Positions 1-6,553 of a stretch of DNA of 14,509 nt are shown one piece after another. The notes beneath the pieces are model-generated. The model worked only from the letters and a program-made list of their open reading frames with translations. It was not told the origin of the DNA and made no database searches. Source of the DNA: Coriobacteriaceae bacterium (GTDB lineage Bacteria; Actinomycetota; Coriobacteriia; Anaerosomatales; SLCP01); NCBI GenBank assembly GCA_003563465.1, contig PWVH01000110.1, positions 1 through 14,509 on the forward strand, in the 5' to 3' direction. Made by a program: the position numbers and the translations under genes. Numbering within the stretch: the first letter of the stretch is position 1; every line of letters starts with the position of its first letter.

Positions 1-48
1 CCTTCGGAGCCACAGTCCGACGCTCTAACCAACTGAGCTACACCCACC
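1..48 (-). tRNA. tRNA-His (GTG), partial
   Basis: The 5' half of a tRNA is readable on the minus strand: acceptor strand GTGGGTG, then TA, the D stem GCTC, and an anticodon arm with stem TCGGA/TCCGA closing the loop CTGTGGC. The loop centre GTG gives histidine. A G precedes the normal position 1 (base 48), as expected for the extra G-1 of tRNA-His. The variable loop, T arm and 3' end lie beyond the left edge. It is the last visible gene of the Pro-Gly-Arg-His cluster and sits 11 bases after tRNA-Arg. Confidence 0.93.
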
Positions 49-59
49 GTGTGATGTCT

Positions 60-136
60 TGGCACGCCCGGAGGGATTCGAACCCCCGACCTAGAGATTA
101 GAAGTCTCTTGCTCTATCCAGCTGAGCTACGGGCGC
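60..136 (-). tRNA. tRNA-Arg (TCT)
   Basis: This is a complete cloverleaf of 77 bases including an encoded CCA. Acceptor GCGCCCG pairs with CGGGCGT (G1-U72 wobble), the discriminator is G, and the anticodon stem AGAGA/TCTCT closes the loop CTTCTAA with anticodon TCT. The T arm has GGTTCGAATC. It is the third gene of the minus-strand tRNA cluster, preceded by a 62-base gap that may hold an internal promoter. Confidence 0.97.
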
Positions 137-168
137 ATGTGCGCGCGACCGGGGAGTGCCGAAGCAGT

Positions 169-198
169 ACGGTACCCCCCGCTGCGCGAGGTTGTCAA
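169..198 (-). promoter_or_regulatory. Possible internal promoter before tRNA-Arg/His
   Basis: A perfect -35 hexamer TTGACA (198-193) begins directly after the CCA of tRNA-Gly. With an 18-base spacer it is followed by TACCGT (174-169), which keeps only T1, A2 and T6 of the -10 consensus. Transcription would start near 162 and give a short leader before tRNA-Arg. The weak -10 keeps confidence low; the gap could simply be processed spacer. Confidence 0.35.
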
Positions 199-274
<76 letters not shown>

Positions 275-279
275 AAAGC

Positions 280-356
280 TGGTCGGGCCGGCCGGATTCG
301 AACCGACGACCCTCTGCTCCCAAAGCAGATGCGCTACCAAACTGCGCCACGGCCCG
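280..356 (-). tRNA. tRNA-Pro (TGG)
   Basis: This is a complete 77-base cloverleaf with encoded CCA. Acceptor CGGGCCG pairs with CGGCCCG, the discriminator is A, the D stem begins GCGC as is usual for proline tRNAs, and the anticodon stem TCTGC/GCAGA closes the loop TTTGGGA with anticodon TGG. It is the first gene of the cluster, about 40 bases downstream of the predicted start of transcription. Confidence 0.97.
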
Positions 357-360
357 ACTC

Positions 361-392
361 CCGGCACTTACGCCGGTACCGCCTTTAAGGCG
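361..392 (-). repeat. Two inverted repeats in the tRNA operon leader
   Basis: Two small dyads lie between the predicted transcription start (about 397) and tRNA-Pro. CGCCTTTAAGGCG at 380-392 pairs perfectly around one central base. CCGGC/GCCGG at 361-376 has a six-base loop. They would fold in the precursor leader. No U-run follows, so they are not intrinsic terminators. Confidence 0.5.
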
Positions 393-403
393 CGGCAGCA
401 CAC

Positions 404-432
404 AGTATAGGGTCCCCGAACTAGGCGGGCAA
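404..432 (-). promoter_or_regulatory. Promoter of the tRNA operon
   Basis: On the minus strand TTGCCC (432-427) and TATACT (409-404) are separated by exactly 17 bases, a strong sigma-70-family arrangement. Initiation is predicted near 397. The -35 box is about 31 bases past the rdgB stop, so the tRNA cluster has its own promoter rather than depending only on read-through. A GC-rich stretch (GGGG, CCC) precedes the -10, as expected for stable-RNA promoters, but I cannot show stringent control. Confidence 0.75.
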
Positions 433-463
433 CGGGCAAGCATGCACGCTCCGGGCAGAATGC

Positions 464-1111
464 TCAGGAACGTTCGAGGCTCTCACGCAGCGCGCGAAGC
501 GCCGCACCTCGGTGACTGATCGCGTTCTTCTCGGCAATCGACAGCTCGGCCATCGTGCGCCCGGGCGTCGCAGCGAGCCAGAAGAGCGGATCGTAGCCGA
601 AACCGTGCTCGCCGCGCGGCTCGTTGCCGATGCGCCCCTCACACACCCCCTCGGCCACAACCTCGCTGTCGTCCTCGCGCACCAGGACGATCACGCTGCG
701 GAAGCGGGCCTCCCGGCGTACGCGCGGCGTGTCGCCGAGCGCGAGCAGCAGCCGGGCGTTGTTCTCGGCGTCAGTCGCGCACGGGCCAGCGTAGTATCTG
801 GAGTTGACACCGGGCTCGCCGTCGAGCGCGTCGACCTCCAGGCCGGAGTCATCGGCAAGCGCGGGTAGTCCGTAGAGCTGTCGCGCCGCAAGTGCCTTGA
901 TGCGAGCGTTCGCTTCGAAGGTCTCGCCCGTCTCCTCGGGCTCGGGCCACTCACCGAGATCAGTCGCGGCCACGAACTCCCATCCCGTGAAGGCCAGCTC
1001 CGCCCTGATCTCTTCGACTTTGTGGCGGTTGCTGGTAGCGACGACCACCCTGAGTGGAGCTTGCTCTTGCGCCGTGCCACCTCCGTCCGCCACCTCAGAG
1101 CTCGGCGACAT
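464..1111 (-). CDS. rdgB: XTP/dITP pyrophosphatase (RdgB/HAM1 family)
   Basis: This cytoplasmic house-cleaning enzyme hydrolyses dITP, XTP and related non-canonical purine triphosphates to the monophosphate plus pyrophosphate. Family signatures are all present: ATSNRHKVEE near residues 25-34, LADDSGLEVDAL at 85-96 with the catalytic-region Asp pair, PGVNSRYYAG at 100-109, FGYDPLF at 171-177 and KNAISHRG at 195-202. I chose the ATG at 1111 (215 aa) because GGAGG lies six bases upstream. Another ATG six bases earlier abuts that GGAGG directly, and the longer reading to 1174 adds a tail unlike the family. The chosen start lies inside rph, a 17-base overlap, so translation is probably coupled. 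About 20 residues precede the conserved core, so a later GTG start is possible. It is last in the murI-MBL-rph-rdgB operon. Confidence 0.96.
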   Translation of the reverse strand: MSPSSEVADGGGTAQEQAPLRVVVATSNRHKVEEIRAELAFTGWEFVAATDLGEWPEPEETGETFEANARIKALAARQLYGLPALADDSGLEVDALDGEPGVNSRYYAGPCATDAENNARLLLALGDTPRVRREARFRSVIVLVREDDSEVVAEGVCEGRIGNEPRGEHGFGYDPLFWLAATPGRTMAELSIAEKNAISHRGAALRALRESLERS

Positions 1112-1838
1112 CGACATCCTCCGCGACGACACGTCGCTGAAACTCCACGAGTCTTGTGATTCCGATCGTGGCAAGGTCGAGCATCTCGTCGAGACGGTCC
1201 CGATCGAACGGCGTGCGCTCTCCGGTGCCTTGTACCTCTATGAACCTGCGCTTGCCGTCCATCACCACGTTCATGTCGATTTCTGCTATAGAGTCCTCAG
1301 CGTAGTCCAAATCGACCATGCAGACGCCATCGACCATGCCTACTGAGATGGCTGCCACGAAGTCTATCAGCGGAATCTCCGGAATCTTGCCCGCATCGCG
1401 CCAAGTCGAAAGAGCATCGTGAACGGCGATGTAGGCACCTGTGATCGCGGCCGTTCGTGTACCGCCATCGGCCTGGATGACATCGCAGTCGATGCTCATC
1501 GTGTTCTCCCCGCCTATTCCTCCCATGTCTACGACGGTGCGCAGCGAACGGCCGATCAGCCGCTGGATCTCATGGGTTCGCCCTCTTGGTCCACCTGTGG
1601 TCGATTCCCGACGACTCCGAGTGTGGGTGGAAGCGGGCAGCAGGGCATACTCAGCAGTGACCCATCCCTGTCCCGTACCGCGTCGCCACTGCGCGACCCC
1701 TTCTGAGATGCTCGCCGCACAGAGTACGCGTGTGTCGCCGAGTTCGATCAAGCAGCTGCCATGAGCATGCTTCAGGTAGCGACGCGTGACTCGCACGCGG
1801 CGCACGTCGTCGAACCCGCGTCCGTCGGCTCTGGTCAT
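1095..1838 (-). CDS. rph: Ribonuclease PH
   Basis: This phosphorolytic 3'-5' exoribonuclease trims tRNA 3' ends; the family works as a hexameric ring. The 247-residue length is typical. Visible signatures are RADGR at residues 3-7, the long conserved stretch around GWVTAEYALLP (58-68), GRTHEIQRLIGRSLR (86-100), DCDVIQADGGTRTAAITGA (117-135), the metal-site acidic motif EDS/EID with D182 and D188, and EVQGTGE (201-207). The ATG overlaps the stop of the upstream hydrolase gene as ATGA, with GAGAGG upstream. A tRNA operon needing 3' processing lies just downstream. All four of those tRNAs that are visible to the 3' end encode CCA, so RNase PH would act on the trailer. Confidence 0.98.
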   Translation of the reverse strand: MTRADGRGFDDVRRVRVTRRYLKHAHGSCLIELGDTRVLCAASISEGVAQWRRGTGQGWVTAEYALLPASTHTRSRRESTTGGPRGRTHEIQRLIGRSLRTVVDMGGIGGENTMSIDCDVIQADGGTRTAAITGAYIAVHDALSTWRDAGKIPEIPLIDFVAAISVGMVDGVCMVDLDYAEDSIAEIDMNVVMDGKRRFIEVQGTGERTPFDRDRLDEMLDLATIGITRLVEFQRRVVAEDVDVAEL

Positions 1839-2617
1839 TTAGCATTTCCTCTCTCCGCCCCCGAACCCGGAACGATCTCGTAGGTGTCGTACTCACGTGC
1901 CACAGAGACCGGCCCGTCGAAGACCTCAGCCACCGCAGCAAGCATCTGATCGCGACCGTCCGTCGGCCACACATGGGTAAGCACCAGGGCCCCAGCCCCG
2001 GCGTCACGTGCAAGAACACCGGCTTCGGTCGCCGTCAGGTGTTCCGCCATCCCCGCATACTGCTCCGGAAGCGTCGACTCGGCCAACAGTAGGTCGCATC
2101 CCCTCGCCGCTTCCACGATAGAGGGAGTGAGTGACGTGTCGGACGAATAGCATAGAGTCGCTTCTCCATCTGTCACCACGAATGCGTAAGTCTCATGGCT
2201 GTGTTCGACTCGTCGGGGCGTGATGGTCAGACCCCCTACAGCGACCGGCTCGCCCTCTGAGAGGTCGCGCGCGATGAAAGCCGCGGAAAACTCGGCTGCA
2301 CCTCTTTCCGAAAGCAGGCAGCTCATGCGCTCGAAAAGGCCCCCAGGCAGATACAGCGGAAGCGAATCGGCAGGTCCTTCCGGCGCATAACGCAAGAGTG
2401 CCTGAAGCGCATAGATGTCCACGAAGTGATCCGGGTGTCCGTGGGTGATGAATACTGCATCGAGTGAAAGCGGGTCGACCACCACGGCAAGATTCGAGAG
2501 GACGCCGTTGCCACAATCCAGCAGCACGCGCGCATGTCCGCCTTCAACCAGGTAACCGGCACAAGCCTGACCCGGACCTGGATAGGACGCTGCAGAACCG
2601 AGCACGGTCAGCCACAT
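1835..2617 (-). CDS. MBL-fold hydrolase, Rv1339-like (RNase Z / cyclic-nucleotide phosphodiesterase-related)
   Basis: This is a 260-residue metallo-beta-lactamase-fold hydrolase. The metal-binding HGHPDH motif is at residues 59-64. Further ligand candidates follow in the expected order: H139/H141 (VEHSHETYAF), D160 (YSSDT), H193 (EHLTATEAG) and H215 (LTHVWP). The AEST and HLTATEAG stretches are RNase Z-like. The position between murI and rph matches Rv1339 of mycobacteria, which has been described as an atypical cAMP phosphodiesterase, so cyclic-nucleotide hydrolysis is a reasonable guess. The sequence alone does not separate this from RNase Z-like or other phosphodiesterase activity. The ATG has GAGGAGG four bases upstream and overlaps the end of murI by 10 bases. 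No signal peptide is seen, so it should be cytoplasmic. Confidence 0.9.
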   Translation of the reverse strand: MWLTVLGSAASYPGPGQACAGYLVEGGHARVLLDCGNGVLSNLAVVVDPLSLDAVFITHGHPDHFVDIYALQALLRYAPEGPADSLPLYLPGGLFERMSCLLSERGAAEFSAAFIARDLSEGEPVAVGGLTITPRRVEHSHETYAFVVTDGEATLCYSSDTSLTPSIVEAARGCDLLLAESTLPEQYAGMAEHLTATEAGVLARDAGAGALVLTHVWPTDGRDQMLAAVAEVFDGPVSVAREYDTYEIVPGSGAERGNAK

Positions 2618-3537
2618 GTCGCCTCCTCGGCAGATTCATCTTCGAGCGCGGCCATCAGTCGTGCTGAGGGTAGACCAGTCAGCTCCGAAAGGTCTACTTT
2701 GTCAACCGACGATATGCGCTGTCGCAGCACTCGAGAGCCTATTCTCGCGAATTCTACAGGGTCTCCGGTCGTGGCGAAGTGTCGAATGCCGCTGTTCTCA
2801 TCGGGCAACGCCAGCTGATCGCGGGATTGGAGCGTCTCGGCAACCTCGCGGGCGGTCTCCTCGGCCGACGATATGAGACGTACGTGCTTGCCGACGACCT
2901 GCTGGATGGCGGCTTCGAGAAGCGGAAAGTGGGTGCAACCAAGCACGAGAGTATCGATGCCCGACCGCTTGAGCGGCTCGAGATAGCCGCGTGCCATATC
3001 GTGAAACGCCGGCCGTATGAAGACCTCAGCCGATTCAGCCAGCCACTCCTCCAGCGCACCCGGACCCATCCTAAGGTCCGCCTCGACCACATCCACGAAC
3101 TTCGGGGTGGCTACCGAGAATACAGTGACACCGGCATCGAGCACACGGACTGCACGGCTGTACGCACCGGACTCTATGGTACCGACCGTGCCGATGACCC
3201 CCACGCTCCGGTTCACCGTAGAGCGCACAGCTGCCCTTGCGCCCGGCTCGATGACGCCAATCACCGGAATATCGAACACGCGTTGTGCCAGTCCTAATCC
3301 AGCAGCAGTGGCCGTATTGCATGCTATTACCATCAGTTTGACGGGGTGTTTCGTAAGCCACGCACCGATCTCCAACACGAATCGCCGCACTTCGCCCAGT
3401 TCGCGAGGTCCGTAGGGACAGCGCGCCGTATCGCCCAGGTAGACGATGTTCTCGTCGGGCAGGGCCTCGGCGAGCTCACGCATGACGGTAAGGCCGCCCA
3501 AGCCCGAATCGAAGATGCCGATAGGTAGGTTACGCAT
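2608..3537 (-). CDS. murI: Glutamate racemase
   Basis: MurI interconverts L- and D-glutamate and supplies D-Glu for peptidoglycan. The signatures are complete: GIFDSGLGG at residues 7-15 with D10 and S11, LGDTARCPYG (34-43), the first catalytic cysteine in ACNTA (C73), and the second in GCTHFPLL (C201, followed by H203). I start it at the ATG at 3537 (309 aa), six residues before GIFDSG as is usual. A -10-like TATACT lies six bases upstream of this ATG, which suggests a leaderless mRNA. An alternative in-frame ATG at 3573 has GAGGG eight bases upstream and would add 12 residues while overlapping the divergent gene; I consider it less likely. The C-terminal 40 residues are acidic and variable. 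First gene of its operon. Confidence 0.97.
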   Translation of the reverse strand: MRNLPIGIFDSGLGGLTVMRELAEALPDENIVYLGDTARCPYGPRELGEVRRFVLEIGAWLTKHPVKLMVIACNTATAAGLGLAQRVFDIPVIGVIEPGARAAVRSTVNRSVGVIGTVGTIESGAYSRAVRVLDAGVTVFSVATPKFVDVVEADLRMGPGALEEWLAESAEVFIRPAFHDMARGYLEPLKRSGIDTLVLGCTHFPLLEAAIQQVVGKHVRLISSAEETAREVAETLQSRDQLALPDENSGIRHFATTGDPVEFARIGSRVLRQRISSVDKVDLSELTGLPSARLMAALEDESAEEATCG

Positions 3538-3543
3538 GAACTC

Positions 3544-3549
3544 AGTATA
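3544..3549 (-). promoter_or_regulatory. -10 box of murI operon, leaderless arrangement
   Basis: TATACT on the minus strand (3549-3544) is followed by exactly six bases and then the murI ATG at 3537, so transcription would start at or next to the A of the ATG. The only purine-rich stretch upstream (GAGGG) is about 13 bases from the ATG, too far for a good ribosome binding site. No convincing -35 is seen at 17 bases. Confidence 0.55.
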
Positions 3550-3559
3550 GCCCTCGAGG

Positions 3560-3565
3560 TATAGT
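3560..3565 (+). promoter_or_regulatory. -10 box of hydrogenase protease gene, leaderless arrangement
   Basis: TATAGT (3560-3565) is followed by six bases and then the ATG at 3572, mirroring the murI side. A weak -35 (TGAACT, 3537-3542) would lie 17 bases upstream. The two -10 boxes are separated by 10 bases centred on the palindrome CCTCGAGG (3552-3559), so the two polymerases would compete for the same DNA. Confidence 0.5.
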
Positions 3566-3571
3566 ACAGAC

Positions 3572-4009
3572 ATGGCAAAGACCCTCGTTATCTGCTTGGG
3601 CAATCAGGCACGTGGAGATGACGCCGTCGCTCGAGAGGTCTTCGATCTGCTGGAGGGGCGTCTCGACGAGGAAGCGACTCGACTGTCTCTCCATGCGCTC
3701 GATGTGGTGCTCGCAGAGCAGGTAGCAGCAGTCTCGCTCGTCGTGTTCGTCGATGCAGAGCGACGAGGGGAACCGCCTGTGCTCATCTCGTCCGTCGACC
3801 CTTGCCCGGTGAGACCAGATGCACACATCCTCGATGCCTCGGGCCTGCTGGCGCTGGCCTCCTCGCTGTACGGACACGCACCGCCTGGCATCATGGTGAC
3901 CGTCGCAGCACCTCACATGGATCACGGGAAGGGGTTGTCAGACGAGGCGAAACAGGCCAGCGTGGCGGCCGCCGACGTGGTCGAGCAGCTGGTGCTGGAA
4001 GGGCACTAG
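3572..4009 (+). CDS. [NiFe] hydrogenase maturation endopeptidase (HybD/HycI/HyaD family)
   Basis: This cytoplasmic protease removes the C-terminal tail of the hydrogenase large subunit once nickel is inserted, closing the active site. The 145-residue length is typical. The N-terminal CLGNQARGDDAV (residues 8-19) corresponds to the family GNxxxxDD/E motif, with D17 as likely first nickel ligand. D61 in VVFVDA and H85 in DAHILDASGLLALA fit the second and third ligands. The LLALA stretch after the histidine is also family-like. It is the only metabolic gene on the plus strand. Its TAG stop shares the tetranucleotide CTAG with the stop of the convergent 83-residue gene. Its presumed substrate is the large subunit at 4258-5673, which has the matching extension. 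Confidence 0.9.
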   Translation: MAKTLVICLGNQARGDDAVAREVFDLLEGRLDEEATRLSLHALDVVLAEQVAAVSLVVFVDAERRGEPPVLISSVDPCPVRPDAHILDASGLLALASSLYGHAPPGIMVTVAAPHMDHGKGLSDEAKQASVAAADVVEQLVLEGH

Positions 4010-4257
4010 TCTCCAGCGGCCACCTTCCACTGCGAGAGAGCATCTTGGGCTCCAGATGTACCCCACATGTCCACCACTCGTTGATCCTTACAGATGGCCT
4101 CGCACAGACCGTGATAGTGCTCCTCGGTGATGCCCACCATCGGAGAGTTCACAGCATTGGACGCGGAGGCTAGTATCAGCATCGTCACCGCCTTGCCGAA
4201 AGACGACTCCAGCCGAGGACGAACGGCTTGATCCAAGGCTTCCTGGTATCGGCTCAC
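4006..4257 (-). CDS. Unrecognised 83-residue protein, last gene of hydrogenase operon
   Basis: I do not recognise this family. The reading frame begins with GTG directly after the TAG of the large-subunit gene (zero spacing), with a GGGGGG-rich stretch about eight bases upstream as ribosome binding site, so it is almost certainly co-translated with the hydrogenase. The 83 residues look soluble and mainly helical, with a modestly hydrophobic helix VTMLILASASNAV at about 24-36. Two cysteines (C52 and C56 in LCEAICKD) form a CxxxC pair, and the tail contains MWGTSGAQDALSQW. There is no signal peptide or clear membrane segment. Its position suggests an accessory, assembly or partner-binding role for the hydrogenase, but that is inference. 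A non-coding explanation is unlikely given the exact junction. Confidence 0.6.
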   Translation of the reverse strand: MSRYQEALDQAVRPRLESSFGKAVTMLILASASNAVNSPMVGITEEHYHGLCEAICKDQRVVDMWGTSGAQDALSQWKVAAGD

Positions 4258-5673
4258 CTATACCGCCCCCCGCACGTCTAGGACTTCGCCCGCAGCATTC
4301 ACGATCGAAACCGACAGGGGCATACGTCCGAACTCATGCGTGGCACAGGACAGACACGGATCGTGCGCTCTGATACCTATCTCCATGCGTCTGATCGTCG
4401 TTTTGTCTGTGGCCTCTTCGCCGTCGAGTCCAAGTGCGGCGTCGCGCACCGCACCGTCGAGGGATGACGTGTTATGGGTCGTGGCGACCACGAGATCTGC
4501 CTTGGTCACCCTGCCTACGTCGTCTGCTTCGTAGTGGTGGACCAGTGTGCCACGAGGAGCTTCGATCGCTGCCGTACCGCTGCCAGGTCCTCGCTCGACC
4601 TTGACCCGTACGTCATCAGACACGATCTCGTCGTCTTCGAGTAGTGTAGTGAGGCGCTCGTAACATGCGACGAGCTCGATCATTCGTGCCCAGTTGTAGG
4701 CGAGAAGCGCGTTGACGGGACGTCCTAGATCGGAACGGAATGAATCGAGCAGCTCGCTCGAGTGCGGCCCAGGCATCGACGCTGTCATGTTGATCCTAGG
4801 AAGAGGCCCTACGCGATAGCTACCCTTCTCCGGACCTAGAGACAGTAAATACGGCGCTTTGGCGTAACTGTTCGGCAAAACCCGCTCCCCAATGTGATCA
4901 GCATAGCCCCGAGCATCGAACCGCTCGATCACCGATCCGTCAGGAGCTGCGACGAGAATCTGGCCTTCGTAGAGGTCGAAGGCTTCCTCAGGTCCCAACT
5001 GTGCCATCATCGGCATTCCGGATGCTCCGTACGTCGGGTTGGCTTCCATCAGGCGTCGCGTGGCCTGACGAGCTATTTCAGCTGCCGCCAACGCCTCAGG
5101 AAACCCCTCCCGAACGGATGCGAGGATCTCATCCCTTGCCTCGGGAGCTAGCGCACGGCTCATGCCTCCAGGAATCGCCGCGACGGGATGGCTCGCTCGG
5201 CCGCCGACGAGTTCGACGATCCTCTGCCCGGTCTTGCGAAGACCGATCGCCTTCAGTGCGAGTTCGGGACTGCCTTGCACCACACCGAGAATGTCCGTAC
5301 TGCTCTTGCCGTCACCAGTAAGAAAGTCAGGACCAGCCAGGAAGAAGAAGTGCAGCGCATGATCCTGGGTGAAGGCGCCAAGATGCAACACCTCGCGCAA
5401 AAGCCTGGCGGGTCGAGGGATTTTTACTTCATACATGGCGTCCACGGCCTTGACCGCGGCCACGTGATGACTCACGGGGCACACGCCACATATGCGGCTT
5501 GTGATCAGTGGCATCTCCCAAACCATCCGTCCCAGCAGCATCTTCTCGAAGCCGCGGAACTCGGTGATGTCGAAGTGTGCGTCTTGGACCCGTCCGTTGT
5601 CGTCCAGAAACAACGAGATGTGACCGTGTCCTTCGATCCTCTTGACAGCCGGAAGCCGGACGACCTCAGACAT
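4258..5673 (-). CDS. mvhA: [NiFe] hydrogenase large subunit, group 3 (MvhA/F420-non-reducing type)
   Basis: This subunit carries the NiFe(CN)2CO active site that splits or forms H2. With the ATG at 5673 it has 471 residues. The N-terminal ligand motif RICGVCPVSH has C62 and C65. The C-terminal motif DPCLSCATH has C440, C443 and H446 and is followed by a 25-residue tail, EFGRMPLS onward, which the maturation protease should remove. RIEGHGHI near the start is also typical. There is no twin-arginine signal, and the small subunit is of cytoplasmic type, so the enzyme is cytoplasmic. Two more ATGs lie at 5679 and 5682. I prefer 5673 because AAGGGG then sits about nine bases upstream, while the others abut it. 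It overlaps the small-subunit gene by eight bases. Confidence 0.96.
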   Translation of the reverse strand: MSEVVRLPAVKRIEGHGHISLFLDDNGRVQDAHFDITEFRGFEKMLLGRMVWEMPLITSRICGVCPVSHHVAAVKAVDAMYEVKIPRPARLLREVLHLGAFTQDHALHFFFLAGPDFLTGDGKSSTDILGVVQGSPELALKAIGLRKTGQRIVELVGGRASHPVAAIPGGMSRALAPEARDEILASVREGFPEALAAAEIARQATRRLMEANPTYGASGMPMMAQLGPEEAFDLYEGQILVAAPDGSVIERFDARGYADHIGERVLPNSYAKAPYLLSLGPEKGSYRVGPLPRINMTASMPGPHSSELLDSFRSDLGRPVNALLAYNWARMIELVACYERLTTLLEDDEIVSDDVRVKVERGPGSGTAAIEAPRGTLVHHYEADDVGRVTKADLVVATTHNTSSLDGAVRDAALGLDGEEATDKTTIRRMEIGIRAHDPCLSCATHEFGRMPLSVSIVNAAGEVLDVRGAV

Positions 5674-6553
5674 CCTCATCATCCCCTTCCGAAACGACCG
5701 ACGGGAACACCGAAACCGGCATACTGAACCGGTAGCCAGTGCCTATCAGATCGTCGAGGTACATGATTCCTCCTGCAGGCAGCACCGCTGCAAGTGCGTC
5801 GACCATCTTCGCGCCCTGCTCGAAATCCAGACGCGACGGACCTTGGCATCCTCTGCACGGAACGTTCGCTTCCGTGCACCTCGCTCCACATCCCTCGCGA
5901 GTCATCGGACCCATGCAGATCAGCCCCTGCTCCAAGAAGCATCTTTCCGGATCGATCTGATCGAGTTCCATCAGTCCGTAGACCGAGTCGGAGACGAACT
6001 CCGCCGAGTGCTGGAGCAAGGCCTTCTTTTCGCGCTTGCACTCCTCGCACATGTTGCGGCGCGGCATCTCCCACTCCTCACCTGCGATAGCAGCATCGAG
6101 TGCCGAAAGGAGGGTCTCGGTCTTTGGGGCACATCCGGGCACGTTGATGTCGACCTTGACGATGTCTGACAGCGGCCTGACTCTCTTTGTAAGCCCGGGA
6201 AGCCCGTCACCAGGACGCTCTTCATCGCCGTAGACCGCAGAAATCACTTCGTCGCGACCGTAGAGATTCCTAAGTCCGCCGATTCCTCCTAGAACCGCGC
6301 ACGAGCCCACGCCCACGAGTGTGTCAGCCTTCTGACGCGCCTCACGGAGTGCCTCGACGTCGTGCGCCGTGGTCACCGCACCTTCGACCAGCACCACGTC
6401 ACACTTCTGCATTTCGGTTTCTTCAACCAACGGCGAGTACACGAGTTCTACAGATTCGAGCAGGGCTACGATGTCCTCATGGGCATCGAGCAACGACACG
6501 TAGCAGCCTTCACACCCGCCGAGGACCACATGAGCGAGTCTCGTCTTGCTCAT
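5666..6553 (-). CDS. mvhG: [NiFe] hydrogenase small subunit (MvhG/F420-non-reducing type)
   Basis: This iron-sulfur subunit (295 aa) takes electrons from the large subunit. The proximal-cluster ligands are visible in GGCEGCYVSLLD (C14, C17), GVGSCAVLGGIGG (C85) and VPGCAPKTE (C141). Glu16 between the first pair is the conserved acidic residue. The C-terminal half supplies eight more cysteines for two further clusters: C169, C172, C205, C213, C222, C226, C233 and C236 (the last in PCRGCQGP). No signal peptide or membrane anchor is present. The ATG overlaps the upstream stop as ATGA, and AAAGGAGG lies six bases upstream, the best ribosome binding site in the window. The short acidic C-terminus (EGDDEDV) overlaps the start of mvhA. 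Confidence 0.96.
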   Translation of the reverse strand: MSKTRLAHVVLGGCEGCYVSLLDAHEDIVALLESVELVYSPLVEETEMQKCDVVLVEGAVTTAHDVEALREARQKADTLVGVGSCAVLGGIGGLRNLYGRDEVISAVYGDEERPGDGLPGLTKRVRPLSDIVKVDINVPGCAPKTETLLSALDAAIAGEEWEMPRRNMCEECKREKKALLQHSAEFVSDSVYGLMELDQIDPERCFLEQGLICMGPMTREGCGARCTEANVPCRGCQGPSRLDFEQGAKMVDALAAVLPAGGIMYLDDLIGTGYRFSMPVSVFPSVVSEGDDEDV

